DNA of 64,000 bases from Pleomorphochaeta sp963678575. Lineage in GTDB: Bacteria > Spirochaetota > Spirochaetia > Sphaerochaetales > Sphaerochaetaceae. The notes below the pieces were generated by a model. That model searched no databases. It saw only the letters and a list, made by a program, of their open reading frames with translations, and was not told where the DNA came from. Shown here piece by piece: positions 8,717-17,896 of this stretch; position 1 is the first letter of the stretch, and each line of letters opens with the position of its first letter. The stretch covers positions 558,001 through 622,000 of the forward strand of contig CAXXHV010000002.1 of NCBI GenBank assembly GCA_963678575.2, written 5' to 3'. The translations under genes were made by a program, and so were the position numbers.

Positions 8717-9029
8717 GATTGAAATATAACAAATAAAAAATATTTAGTGCAGATGTAAAGATAAAATATAAGAAAAATATATTTTTTTATTAATAGATAA
8801 AAAAATACTTAAAAGGCTTGAATAAAATTTATTTGGGTGTTATTGTATGAGCGTGAATGAATTTGATTATATTAATAAAGTCGGTATTTTGGATTATTAA
8901 TTATCAAAATTTGTGTATTATTGGTTATTTAATGTGAATTATAGTATATTAAATAGAGTATATTTAAAATTATTTTTGATTATTTAAGAAATTATAATTT
9001 ATTTTTTTAATAATCTAAGGAGATATATA
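8717..9029. other. AT-rich divergent intergenic region
   Basis: 313 bp between the M29-like gene and the alcohol dehydrogenase. Besides the -10-like box near 8723 and the AAGGAG ribosome site before 9030, I see no gene, strong hairpin or recognised operator. Confidence 0.6.
8723..8728 (-). promoter_or_regulatory. -10-like box 6 nt upstream of the M29-like ATG
   Basis: Minus-strand TATATT ends 6 nt before the ATG at 8716, and no Shine-Dalgarno is present. The -35 region 17 nt further up is poor. The geometry fits a leaderless mRNA. Confidence 0.4.
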
Positions 9030-10187
9030 ATGAGTGTTATGAGTTTTTCAATCCCAAGAGAAATTTACTATGGTGAAAATTCTTTAAGCAAATTAGCAGA
9101 ATTAAAAGGTACTAAAGCTGCTATTGTTACCGGAGGTAATTCAATGAAGAAGTTTGGTTTCTTAGACCAAGCTGCAAAAATTCTTAAGGATGGCGGTATT
9201 GAATCAATAATTATCGATGGCGTTGAACCAAATCCTTCAGTAAAAACAGTTCTTCGTGGTGCAAAGGCAATGCAAGAATTCGAACCAGATTGGATTGTTG
9301 CAATTGGCGGTGGTTCTGCTTTAGATGCTGCAAAAGTAATGTGGTGTTTCTATGAACATCCTCAACTTAAATTCGAAGAGATCATTGCAGTTGGTTCTAT
9401 GCCTCCTTTAAGAAATAAAGCTCGTTTTATTGCTATTCCTTCAACAAGTGGAACTGCAAGTGAAATTACAGCTTTCTCTGTTATAACTGATACTGATAAT
9501 CATATAAAATATCCTATTGTAGCACCTGATATGGTTCCAGATATTGCTATCTTAGATCCAGCATTACCAATGAAGATGCCAGCTCATATTACAGCAAATA
9601 CTGGTATGGACGTTATGTGTCATGCTTTGGAAGCTTTAGTTTCAATAGCTGCAACTAATTTTACTGAACCTTATGCAGTAAGAGCAATTGAATTAGTTAA
9701 TAAATACTTACCCATTGCTTATAAAGAAGCAGAAAATCTAGAAGCAAGAGAAGCAATGCATGAAGCATCTGCCTTAGCAGGTATGGCTTTTACTAACGCT
9801 TCTTTAGGTTTAGTTCATTCTTTAGCACATAAAATTGGTGGTGAGTTTGGTGTAACACACGGTTTAGCTAATGCAATTCTTTTACCATATATTATCGATT
9901 ATAATAGACAATTTACTGATAGGTATAATTACATTGAGGAATTATTAAAAGTTGATGATATTGCTCAAGTTGTTAGAGAATTAAATAAGAAATTAGATAT
10001 TTCTGAATCATTTAAAGATTGTAATGAAGTTGATTTCAATGAAGCAAAATTCAAAGAAGTTCTTGATAGAATGAGTAAAAATGCCTTTGATGATCCATGT
10101 ACTTTAACTAACCCTGGTTCACCAACAGTTGAAGCTGTTAAGATGATTTATGAATCAGCTTATTATGGTAATCCAATAAAAAAATAA
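9030..10187 (+). CDS. Iron-containing alcohol dehydrogenase
   Basis: NAD(P)-dependent group III alcohol dehydrogenase, 385 residues, cytosolic. The nucleotide-binding GGGSALDAAKVMW is near residue 92. The metal ligands Asp and His are seen in TGMDVMCHALEA, with two further His in LVHSLAHKIGG and GVTHG. Family members act on ethanol, butanol or lactaldehyde; the substrate cannot be told from sequence. It likely regenerates NAD during fermentation. AAGGAG lies 8 nt before the ATG, and the gene is monocistronic with a strong terminator. Confidence 0.93.
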   Translation: MSVMSFSIPREIYYGENSLSKLAELKGTKAAIVTGGNSMKKFGFLDQAAKILKDGGIESIIIDGVEPNPSVKTVLRGAKAMQEFEPDWIVAIGGGSALDAAKVMWCFYEHPQLKFEEIIAVGSMPPLRNKARFIAIPSTSGTASEITAFSVITDTDNHIKYPIVAPDMVPDIAILDPALPMKMPAHITANTGMDVMCHALEALVSIAATNFTEPYAVRAIELVNKYLPIAYKEAENLEAREAMHEASALAGMAFTNASLGLVHSLAHKIGGEFGVTHGLANAILLPYIIDYNRQFTDRYNYIEELLKVDDIAQVVRELNKKLDISESFKDCNEVDFNEAKFKEVLDRMSKNAFDDPCTLTNPGSPTVEAVKMIYESAYYGNPIKK

Positions 10188-10222
10188 TCTAAATATAATT
10201 GTTATAAATTAGAAAATATATT

Positions 10223-10259
10223 TCACTTCATAATTTAATTATTATGGAGTGATTTTTTA
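10223..10259 (+). terminator. Terminator after the alcohol dehydrogenase
   Basis: An 11-bp stem TCACTTCATAA/TTATGGAGTGA (10223-10252, one G-U) is followed by six T residues. Confidence 0.88.
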
Positions 10260-10322
10260 TTTACTTTACTAGTAAGTGTTTAAATAAAATTATTATCGGT
10301 AAAATTTTTAATTAAATAGGGT

Positions 10323-10351
10323 TTGACATATTTGTAATACCATGATAGTGT
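10323..10351 (+). promoter_or_regulatory. Candidate promoter of the purine operon
   Basis: TTGACA (10323-10328), 17 nt, TAGTGT (10346-10351, 4/6). It would give a leader of about 125 nt containing the structured element at 10395-10461. Confidence 0.55.
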
Positions 10352-10394
10352 TTTACTAAATAGATTTTTAATACTACGAATTTAAAATTCCATC

Positions 10395-10461
10395 AGATAT
10401 TTTTCACAGGACGGGAAGCCTGGCAAGGCTCCTCGTTGGGGGCGAAAAGTATCTTTTTTTT
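10395..10461 (+). promoter_or_regulatory. Structured leader RNA ending in a terminator; candidate purine riboswitch
   Basis: Outer stem P1: AGATATTTTTC (10395-10405) pairs with GAAAAGTATCT (10444-10454), 11 bp with one G-U. Inner hairpin: ACGGG-A-AGCC (10411-10420) pairs with GGCT-C-CTCGT (10427-10436) around loop TGGCAA. Between them is an asymmetric purine-rich internal loop, ACAGG on the 5' side and TGGGGGC on the 3' side. P1 is followed immediately by eight or nine T residues, so the closed form is itself an intrinsic terminator 25 nt before the first gene. It is GC-rich against an AT-rich background. It does not fit the purine G-box, PRPP/guanidine ykkC or preQ1 classes I remember; the xanthine (NMT1) class should be compared. 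Function inferred. Confidence 0.6.
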
Positions 10462-10485
10462 TCAAATACAATTAAGGAGATTATT

Positions 10486-12261
10486 ATGAAAAAAAGTGTG
10501 GAAAACCTGAAAAGGTTAATTAATGCGGGAAGAGGTCTAGTCCCTGCCTCAACAGTAATTTCAAATGCAAGATTAGTTAATGTAATGTCAAATGAAATTT
10601 ATCCTGCAGGTGTTGCTATTTATGAAGATACAATAGTCGCTATTGGAGATGTAGATGATTACATTGGAAAAGAAACAAAAGTAATTGATGCCAAAAATCA
10701 ATATCTAGTCCCCGGTCTTATCGATGGTCATATTCATAGTGAATGTAGCAAGTTGAGTATTACAAGTTATGCTAAAGCAGTTGTTCCTCATGGTACTACT
10801 TCAATGATAAGTGGTCTTGATGAATATATATCTGTTTCTGGCTTAGAGGGTTTACAAGAAATATTTAAAGAGATTGAAAATGGTCCTTTAAAAGTATTTT
10901 GGGGTGCTCCGCATCAAACACCTTATACATTCCCTAAATCAACAATTAAATGTGATATTACAAAAGAAACTCATAATGAAGTACAAAAGTGGCCTGAATG
11001 TTTTGGCGTTTGGGAAACTGTAAGAGAATTTATTCAAGAGCAAGATGAAAATACCTTAGGTGCAATTTCATTAGCTGAAGAAAATCGACTTCCTGTATTT
11101 GGTTGTGCGCCAATGGCTAGAGGTAAAGATTTAAATGGGTATTTATGTGCTGGTATTAGATTAGACCATGAAAGTTATGATCATGATGAAGTAGTTGAAA
11201 AATTAAGAAATGGTATGCATATGCTAATTAGAGAATCTGTTGTTACTCATTTCCTCTCAGAAAACATTAGAGCAATTACTGAAGTAAATCCTTATTTTGC
11301 AAGAAGAACAAGTTTTTGTACAGATGATGTAACAGCCTCAGAAGTATTAGAAAATGGTCATCTTGATAATGTTGTAAGAAAAGCTATAAGATCTGGAATC
11401 GCTCCAATAACAGCAATTCAAATGGCAACCATTAATAGCGCTGAAGCCTATCGAATTGATGATAGAATTGGTTCAATTTCTCCAGGTAGAATTGCAGATA
11501 TTTTATTTGTTGATGATTTAACTGAATTTAATGTTAAACAAGTTATGACTAATGGTAAAATAGTAGCTAAAGATTATAGTATTTCTTATGATTTAAAAGC
11601 ACCAACTAGAAGTGAAATATTAACTAGTAGGTTAGACTGTGATTTGGTAGATAACTCTGATTTTGAATATAAGGTTGATATTGCAAATGGTAAAGCTAAA
11701 GTCTTATCCATGAATGTAGTTGGTCCTTTTTTGCGTGAACGAAAAGAAGAAATTTTAGAAGTAAAAAATAATGTTGTTATACCAGATATAGAAAAAGATG
11801 TTGCTATGTGTTCTGTAATTGAAAGATTCGGTAAAAATGGTAATAAATCTTTAGCTTTTTGTTCAGGTTGGAAATTAAAATCAGGGGCAATGGCTTCTTC
11901 TGCAGCTCCTGATGACAATAATATAGTAGTAATCGGTACCAATTCAAGTGATATGGCTTTCGCTGTTAATTACTTAATAAAAAATAAAGGTGGACAGGTA
12001 GTAGTTAAAGATGGTAAAGTCTTAAGCTTTTTAAGTCTTCCCGTTGGTGGTATTTGTAGTGACGAGGAACCTATTATTGTTGCAAATAAAGAGAAAGAAT
12101 TAACTAAAGCAGCAAATCTTTTAGGTTGTAATCTTCCTGAACCACTTATGTATATGTTTTTCTTACCTATAACTTGTTTACCTGATTATGCATTAACTGA
12201 TTTAGGTCCAATAGATACACAAAAGTTATGTGTATTCAATCCAATTCTTTCATTGGAATAA
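10486..12261 (+). CDS. Divergent adenine-deaminase-family amidohydrolase
   Basis: 591 residues, full-length AdeC architecture: amidohydrolase barrel, then the adenine-deaminase C-terminal domain (from about 420). The metal HxH is present in LIDGHIHSE, and LDHESYD and TDDVTASEVLENGHL match the later catalytic region. Several AdeC motifs are altered: ADPHEI reads SGLDEY, CVPATPFETSG reads GAPHQTPYTFP, GLGEFM reads GVWETV, and DGHSPGL reads GCAPMAR. The tandem neighbour keeps all of these. It may therefore act on another purine or be regulatory. It is the first gene behind the structured leader; the SD AAGGAG is 6-8 nt before the ATG. Confidence 0.8.
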   Translation: MKKSVENLKRLINAGRGLVPASTVISNARLVNVMSNEIYPAGVAIYEDTIVAIGDVDDYIGKETKVIDAKNQYLVPGLIDGHIHSECSKLSITSYAKAVVPHGTTSMISGLDEYISVSGLEGLQEIFKEIENGPLKVFWGAPHQTPYTFPKSTIKCDITKETHNEVQKWPECFGVWETVREFIQEQDENTLGAISLAEENRLPVFGCAPMARGKDLNGYLCAGIRLDHESYDHDEVVEKLRNGMHMLIRESVVTHFLSENIRAITEVNPYFARRTSFCTDDVTASEVLENGHLDNVVRKAIRSGIAPITAIQMATINSAEAYRIDDRIGSISPGRIADILFVDDLTEFNVKQVMTNGKIVAKDYSISYDLKAPTRSEILTSRLDCDLVDNSDFEYKVDIANGKAKVLSMNVVGPFLRERKEEILEVKNNVVIPDIEKDVAMCSVIERFGKNGNKSLAFCSGWKLKSGAMASSAAPDDNNIVVIGTNSSDMAFAVNYLIKNKGGQVVVKDGKVLSFLSLPVGGICSDEEPIIVANKEKELTKAANLLGCNLPEPLMYMFFLPITCLPDYALTDLGPIDTQKLCVFNPILSLE

Positions 12262-12277
12262 TATAGTAGAGGAAATA

Positions 12278-14005
12278 ATGAATAAAAAGGAATTGAAGAG
12301 GCTAATCGACGTTGCTTCTAAAAGAGTAAACGCTGATTTAGTGATAAATAACTGTAGGGTCGTAGATGTATATAATCATAAAATAATAGACACAAGTGTA
12401 GCTATATGTGGAAAATATATAGCAGGACTTGGAGAATATGTTTCAGAGAACACTTATGATGCTGAAGGAAAATATTTAGTCCCTGGATTTATTGATAGTC
12501 ATATACATATAGAATCAAGCTATGTATCACCAGAAGAAATTGGAAGGTTATTGGTTCCTCATGGTACGACAACAATAATTGCTGATCCTCATGAAATAGT
12601 TAATGTTTGTGGTATTAAAGGCTTTAAGTACATGTTAGAAGCAGCAAAAAATACAAAATTGGATATTAAATTTATGTTACCATCTTGTGTGCCTGCAACA
12701 CCTTTTGAAACTTCTGGTGCAGTAATTTCTTCTCAAGATATGAAAGAGCCAATAAATTATGAAAATGTTCTTGGTCTTGGTGAATTTATGAATTATCCAG
12801 GAATAATAAATAATGATGATGAAACATTAAATAAATTAGTTGTTGCATACGAAAACAATAAAATAATTGATGGGCATAGTCCTGGTTTAGCAGGGGAAAG
12901 TTTAAATGCTTATACTTGTGCAAATATTAGAACTGATCATGAATGTTCAAGTATAACTGAATTTAATGATAGAATTTCTAGGGGGCTTTACGTTTTATTA
13001 AGACAAGGTTCAGCCTGTCATGATTTGAAAAACTTGTTACCTGCAGTGAATTCTTATAATTCTAGATACTGTTTATTTTGTTCTGATGATAGACACCCTA
13101 AAACAATTTTAGAAATAGGCCATTTGGAAGAGCATTTAAAAATGAGTGTCAATTCAGGTCTTGATCCTATTACTGCAATTCAAATGGCAACCATTAACGC
13201 AGCTGAATGCTATTCTTTAAAAGATAGAGGTGCTATTGCACCAGGAAAAATAGCAAATTTCTCATTGATAAAAGATTTAAAGTCTTTTGAAGTTGTACAA
13301 ACTTATATTGATGGTGAATTAGTATCACAAGAAGGTGTGTATTTACCTAAAACTGAAATGTATCCCATTGCTTCTGTAAAAGGTTCTTTTGATGTAAAAA
13401 ATTTTAGTAAAGAAAGATTAAGTTTAAAACTTAAAACAAATAGTGCTTTAACAATTAATTTACAACCTGGAGGTGTATTAACTAAGAAAAAGAGGTCTTT
13501 TGTAAAAATGAACGAATTTAATGAATTTGTTTTTGATGAATCAAAAGATATTGTTAAAGTGGCTGTTGTTGAAAGACATAAAGGAACTGGAAATACAGCT
13601 GTTGGCTTATTAGAAGGGTATGGTTTAAAAAAAGGAGCAATAGCTCAATCTATTGCCCATGATTCACATAATATTATTGTAGTTGGTACAAATGATGATG
13701 ATATGTTTTATGCTGTAAATGAACTTATTAACCAAGATGGAGGTGTTATTGCTGTTGAAAATGGGAAGATTCTTTCGAGTATTCCTATGCCAATAGCTGG
13801 ATTAATGAGTGATAAGAATGGAGAAATAGTAAGAGAACAATTAATTAGGTTTAATGACTGCGCATTTAATGTAATGAAAATAAATAAAGATTTAGAACCA
13901 ATAATGACTTTATGTTTTATGTCTTTAGCAGTTATTCCAGAAATTAAATTAACTGATAGAGGATTATTCGATGTAACTACATTTGAATATATTGATATAA
14001 ATTAA
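12278..14005 (+). CDS. ade: Adenine deaminase
   Basis: Deaminates adenine to hypoxanthine and ammonia. Start chosen at ATG 12278, which has GAGG 5-6 nt upstream and gives 575 residues; an in-frame ATG at 12230 lies inside the preceding gene. Canonical family motifs are intact: IDSHIHIESS, VPHGTTTIIADPHEI, LPSCVPATPFETSGA, GLGEFMNYPG, IDGHSPGLAGESLNAY, RTDHECSS and CSDDRHP. The C-terminal domain begins about residue 410. It forms an operon with the upstream paralogue and the NCS2 permease. Confidence 0.95.
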   Translation: MNKKELKRLIDVASKRVNADLVINNCRVVDVYNHKIIDTSVAICGKYIAGLGEYVSENTYDAEGKYLVPGFIDSHIHIESSYVSPEEIGRLLVPHGTTTIIADPHEIVNVCGIKGFKYMLEAAKNTKLDIKFMLPSCVPATPFETSGAVISSQDMKEPINYENVLGLGEFMNYPGIINNDDETLNKLVVAYENNKIIDGHSPGLAGESLNAYTCANIRTDHECSSITEFNDRISRGLYVLLRQGSACHDLKNLLPAVNSYNSRYCLFCSDDRHPKTILEIGHLEEHLKMSVNSGLDPITAIQMATINAAECYSLKDRGAIAPGKIANFSLIKDLKSFEVVQTYIDGELVSQEGVYLPKTEMYPIASVKGSFDVKNFSKERLSLKLKTNSALTINLQPGGVLTKKKRSFVKMNEFNEFVFDESKDIVKVAVVERHKGTGNTAVGLLEGYGLKKGAIAQSIAHDSHNIIVVGTNDDDMFYAVNELINQDGGVIAVENGKILSSIPMPIAGLMSDKNGEIVREQLIRFNDCAFNVMKINKDLEPIMTLCFMSLAVIPEIKLTDRGLFDVTTFEYIDIN

Positions 14006-14016
14006 TGGAGGAGAAA

Positions 14017-15579
14017 ATGGAAAAGCAAATTAAGGTACCCTTTTTTACAAAAGGTGATGTTGGTGGGTTAGCTTATTTAATACCTAACAATATAGTAAAT
14101 TACTTGATAGTAATTGGCACTTTATCTTTTGTTTTAGGATGGCCGGATGAATTAGTTTATGGAAAAGTAATTCCTGGTATGTCAATTGGATTAATGATTG
14201 GTTGTTTTTATTATGCATATATGGCCAAAAAATTAGCGATTAAAGAAAATAGAAGTGATGTCACTGCATTACCATCTGGGTTATCTACACCTGCAATGTT
14301 TGTTATATTATTTGGAGTTATAACACCATTACATTTTGCATTAGGTGATCCTTACATTACTTGGTCAGCCGCATTAGCTGCTACATTTATTGGTGGTGCA
14401 ACTGAATTTGTAGGTGGATTTATCGGACCTTGGATGAAAAGAAAACTACCAAGAGCAGCTCTATTAGGTACAGTTGCTGGAATTGGATTTATTTGGATGG
14501 CAACACAAGGTCTTTTCGATGTATATAGTGATCCAATATTAGCTCTTCCTATTTTTGCAGTTGCAATGTTAGGCTTATTCGGTGGTTATTTGTTTCCAAA
14601 GAAAATACCCCCTCTAGTTGTAGCTATTTTAGGAGGTATCGTATATGCCCTTGCTTTAGGAAAAGCAACTTTTGATTTTTCTGGTGTTGGAGTTTATTTC
14701 CCAAATCCTGTTAATACGATTCAAGCATTAATGAGTGGTTTTGTTATTGTGGTTCCTTATTTAACTATAATAATACCAATTGAAATATATAATTTTATTG
14801 AGACAATGGACAATGTTGAAAGTGCAAATGCTGCTGGAGATAATTATAGTGTTAGAGAAGCTCAATTCGCTGATGGTATTTGTACAATGATTGCTTCTCT
14901 TTTTGGTGGAATTGTTCCAAATACAGTTTGGTTAGGTCATGCAGGCTTGAAAAAAACTCAAGCGGGTATTGGTTATTCAATAATATCTGGTTTGATATTA
15001 GGTCTATCTGGTATATTTGGGTTATTTTCATTTTTAAGCAATTTAATTCCTCAAGCTGTTTGTGCAATTACTTTCCTATGGTGTGCTTTAGTAATGGTTA
15101 GTCAAGCTTTCCAAGCAACTGAGAAAAAACATTATGCTGCTGTTGCCATAGCAATGGTACCCCCAATAGCAGATTTTCTATTCACTCAAGTAACTGGTGC
15201 TGTTAGTCTGTCAAATATTTGGACTGAAACTTTGGCTTCCGGACTTTCTGGGTATAATGCAGAAATTTCTTCACAAATAATTAATGCTGGAGTTATGTGG
15301 AATGGTATTCCAGCTGTAAAAGCTGGTGCAATATTAATTGGTATAATAATGGGAACAATGACTGTTTTTATTATAGATCATGAATTAAATAAAGCTGCAA
15401 TTACTATGTTAGTTGGTGCTGCTTTATCAGCAACTGGATTCATTCACTTTGCTCAATTGGGATGGCATATTACTTCACCATTCACTATTGGTTATATTAT
15501 TGTTGCAGTAATATTCTTTGTTCTTCATATAGGTGAAGGTAAATGGATAAGTTATGATAAAGATTTTGAATATGTCTAA
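14017..15579 (+). CDS. NCS2-family purine/xanthine permease
   Basis: Integral membrane transporter with roughly 12-14 hydrophobic segments. Start chosen at ATG 14017 (520 residues), which follows GGAGGAG; an ATG at 14005 overlaps the previous stop codon and precedes that SD. Motifs typical of purine permeases include LPSGLSTPAMFVILFG, IIPIEIYNFIETMDNVESA and FGGIVPNTVWLGHAG. It probably imports adenine or another purine for the two deaminases. It ends at a strong terminator. Confidence 0.88.
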   Translation: MEKQIKVPFFTKGDVGGLAYLIPNNIVNYLIVIGTLSFVLGWPDELVYGKVIPGMSIGLMIGCFYYAYMAKKLAIKENRSDVTALPSGLSTPAMFVILFGVITPLHFALGDPYITWSAALAATFIGGATEFVGGFIGPWMKRKLPRAALLGTVAGIGFIWMATQGLFDVYSDPILALPIFAVAMLGLFGGYLFPKKIPPLVVAILGGIVYALALGKATFDFSGVGVYFPNPVNTIQALMSGFVIVVPYLTIIIPIEIYNFIETMDNVESANAAGDNYSVREAQFADGICTMIASLFGGIVPNTVWLGHAGLKKTQAGIGYSIISGLILGLSGIFGLFSFLSNLIPQAVCAITFLWCALVMVSQAFQATEKKHYAAVAIAMVPPIADFLFTQVTGAVSLSNIWTETLASGLSGYNAEISSQIINAGVMWNGIPAVKAGAILIGIIMGTMTVFIIDHELNKAAITMLVGAALSATGFIHFAQLGWHITSPFTIGYIIVAVIFFVLHIGEGKWISYDKDFEYV

Positions 15580-15609
15580 TATAATGAATATATTTATGTG
15601 ATTAAGTTT

Positions 15610-15651
15610 GATTGCTGTATTATGAAAAAATAATACAGCAATCTTTTTTTT
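15610..15651 (+). terminator. Terminator of the purine operon
   Basis: A perfect 13-bp stem GATTGCTGTATTA/TAATACAGCAATC (15610-15643) with an 8-nt A-rich loop is followed by eight T residues. Confidence 0.93.
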
Positions 15652-15761
15652 AAATGATTATATTATATTCGTAAAATTTATTTTTTAAATATAGATATGT
15701 ATTTTTCATTGTAAGAGATGTTTTGTTTCTATTTCTATATTTAAATAAATAATATAATTTA

Positions 15762-15804
15762 TGAAAACAAAAAGAATACCTTTGTCAATTTTGACAAAGG
15801 TATT
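15762..15804 (-). terminator. Terminator of the betaine transporter operon
   Basis: A 14-bp inverted repeat AATACCTTTGTCAA/TTGACAAAGGTATT (15775-15804) is followed on the minus strand by a T-rich tail (15762-15774). It lies 18 nt past the proW stop. Confidence 0.88.
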
Positions 15805-15821
15805 TATGTTTATTATATAAT

Positions 15822-16685
15822 TTATTCTTTAGTATCTGTTGATTTTGAGAAGGAGTGAGTAATTCTATCAATAATTATTGCTAAGAATACAATAGAAATA
15901 CCAGCTTCGAACCCTCTACCAACTTCAATTCTACTGATAGCTAGAAGAACTTCCATTCCGAGTCCTTTTGCTCCAATCATTGAACCTATAACTACCATAG
16001 CAAGAGCCATCATAGTAGTTTGGTTCATTCCTACCATTATTGAAGGTTTAGCAAGTGGTAATTGAACATCAAATAAAATTTGTTTTGGTGTTGCTCCAAA
16101 TGCTTTCGCAGCTTCTAAAGCCTCTATATCTACAGTTCGAATACCTACATTTGTCAAACGAATTACTGGAGGTACTGCATAAATTATTGTTGCAAACATT
16201 GCTGGAACTTTTCCCATTCCAAAGAACATTAGAGCTGGAATAAGATAAACGAAACTTGGCATAGTTTGCATAGCATCTAATAATGGTTTTAAAATACGTT
16301 CAGCTCGATCGCTTCTTGCCATTTTTATACCTGTAGGTAAACCAATTAATAGAGAGAAGAAAACAGAAGCTAAAACTAAGCTAAGAGTTCTCATAGCTAA
16401 ATCCCAATAGCCAAAACCTCCAATTATAAACATCATAGTCATGAATACAATACCTGTACTTATTTTTCCAAGTAGTTTCCATCCTGCTAATCCGATAAGT
16501 AATATTATTACAAACCATGGAGTAAATAGTAATATATTTTCAAGTGCTAATACAACATGAAGGATAATTGCTCCTATAAAATCGAAGAATCCATCAAGGT
16601 GTAGTAATAGCCAATCCATTATTGAGTCAATAACTTTTGCTAATGGTATATTAATCATAGTTGGGAATTCAAACATTCTATTCAC
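15822..16685 (-). CDS. proW: Glycine betaine/proline ABC transporter permease
   Basis: Inner-membrane permease of a ProU/OpuA-type importer, 287 residues with about six or seven helices. The EAA-type loop ALEAAKAFGATPKQILFDVQLPLAKPSIM (split here as EAAKAFGATPKQ and QLPLAKPSIMVG) contacts the ATPase. MNQTTMMALAMVVIGSMIG is typical of betaine permeases. Its start overlaps the proV stop by 8 nt, indicating translational coupling. Confidence 0.94.
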   Translation of the reverse strand: MNRMFEFPTMINIPLAKVIDSIMDWLLLHLDGFFDFIGAIILHVVLALENILLFTPWFVIILLIGLAGWKLLGKISTGIVFMTMMFIIGGFGYWDLAMRTLSLVLASVFFSLLIGLPTGIKMARSDRAERILKPLLDAMQTMPSFVYLIPALMFFGMGKVPAMFATIIYAVPPVIRLTNVGIRTVDIEALEAAKAFGATPKQILFDVQLPLAKPSIMVGMNQTTMMALAMVVIGSMIGAKGLGMEVLLAISRIEVGRGFEAGISIVFLAIIIDRITHSFSKSTDTKE

Positions 16686-17889
16686 CTCCTAATGGGGATA
16701 GAGACTCGAAAATCTGGTCTGTAGTGACAATCCCTTTGAACTTGTTTCTTTCATCAACAACAGGAACTGGCCAAGGATTTTGACTAATAATAGGGAACAT
16801 TTCTTCAAGTAAAGTATCTTCCGTTACAGAAGTAACTTTTTTAATTGAAGAAATAGGAATAGTTTTTGGAATATTGTCTTGTTCTAAAAGTTGTACAAGT
16901 TCTTTTTCTCTTACAACCCCTAATAATTCTCTTGATTTATTAACAATAAATGCTGCTCTTCTTTTATGAGATCGGATAAGTGTAAGTACTGTTTTAGGTC
17001 CTTCCCAAGCATATGCTAAAATAGAAGGTTCTTCCATTATAGTCCCAGCTGTTAAAACTCTTGCCGGAGAAGCATCTTGAACAAATTCTTCAACATATTC
17101 GTCAGCAGGATTTGTTACAATATTTTCAGGTGTTCCAACTTGAACAACTTCTCCGTCTCTAAGTATAGCAATTTGATCACCCAGTTTTAGAGCTTCATGT
17201 AAATCGTGAGTAACAAAAATAATTGTTTTTTTTAATTTTTCTTGCAGTTCAACTAATTCATCTTGCATTTGCCTTCTTATTAAAGGGTCCAATCCACTGA
17301 AAGGTTCATCCATTAATAATATTTCAGGATCATTTGCTAATGCCCTAGCTAAACCAACTCTTTGTTGCATACCACCACTTAGAGAGCCTGGATAGTAGTC
17401 TTCCCAACCTTTTAGTCCGACAGTTTCAAGAGTCTGCATTGCCTTAGCATAGCGTTCTCCTTTTTGGATACCTTTTATTTTTAAGCCGTAAGCTGCGTTG
17501 TCTAAAACAGTTTGATGGGGTAGTAATCCATAATGTTGGAATACCATGCCAAATGTATCTCTTCTAAATTGTAGCAGTTGTTCGTTATTCATTTTAGTAA
17601 TATCTTTATCATTAATAATGATGTTACCTTTTGTTGTATTTACCAAACGTATTAAGGATCTAATTAAGGTTGATTTACCACTTCCGGAAAGTCCCATAAG
17701 AATATAGAACTCTCCTTTTTTGATTTCAAGATTAATATTTTTCATTCCTACAATACAACCAGTTTTCTTTTGAATTGATGCTTTTGATTCTTCCATCAAT
17801 TTTTTAGTAAATACTTTTTTTGCATCTTTGCCGTAAAGTTTCCATACATCTTTAATAATTACTTGTGGCTTGTTTTCTGTAGTTTCCAT
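16678..17889 (-). CDS. proV: Glycine betaine/proline ABC transporter ATP-binding protein
   Basis: 403 residues. The ATPase domain (about 1-270) has Walker A GLSGSGKST, signature LSGGMQQRVGLARAL and Walker B ILLMDEPFSGLDP. Two CBS domains occupy about 280-400; in OpuA/ProV these sense ionic strength, so osmotic gating of transport is likely. It is the middle gene of proX-proV-proW, 7 nt after proX. Confidence 0.96.
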   Translation of the reverse strand: METTENKPQVIIKDVWKLYGKDAKKVFTKKLMEESKASIQKKTGCIVGMKNINLEIKKGEFYILMGLSGSGKSTLIRSLIRLVNTTKGNIIINDKDITKMNNEQLLQFRRDTFGMVFQHYGLLPHQTVLDNAAYGLKIKGIQKGERYAKAMQTLETVGLKGWEDYYPGSLSGGMQQRVGLARALANDPEILLMDEPFSGLDPLIRRQMQDELVELQEKLKKTIIFVTHDLHEALKLGDQIAILRDGEVVQVGTPENIVTNPADEYVEEFVQDASPARVLTAGTIMEEPSILAYAWEGPKTVLTLIRSHKRRAAFIVNKSRELLGVVREKELVQLLEQDNIPKTIPISSIKKVTSVTEDTLLEEMFPIISQNPWPVPVVDERNKFKGIVTTDQIFESLSPLGGE

Positions 17890-17896
17890 ATATCTC

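Noticed and set aside
11586..11942. 118-aa minus-strand frame within the adenine-deaminase paralogue
   Set aside because: Antisense to a conserved domain; no SD or homology recognised.
12230..12277. Upstream ATG extending adenine deaminase
   Set aside because: It lies inside the preceding gene and lacks an SD; ATG 12278 has GAGG and the normal N-terminus.
14852..15101. Frames on both strands within the NCS2 permease
   Set aside because: Overlap membrane helices of a clear gene; composition is that of shifted frames.
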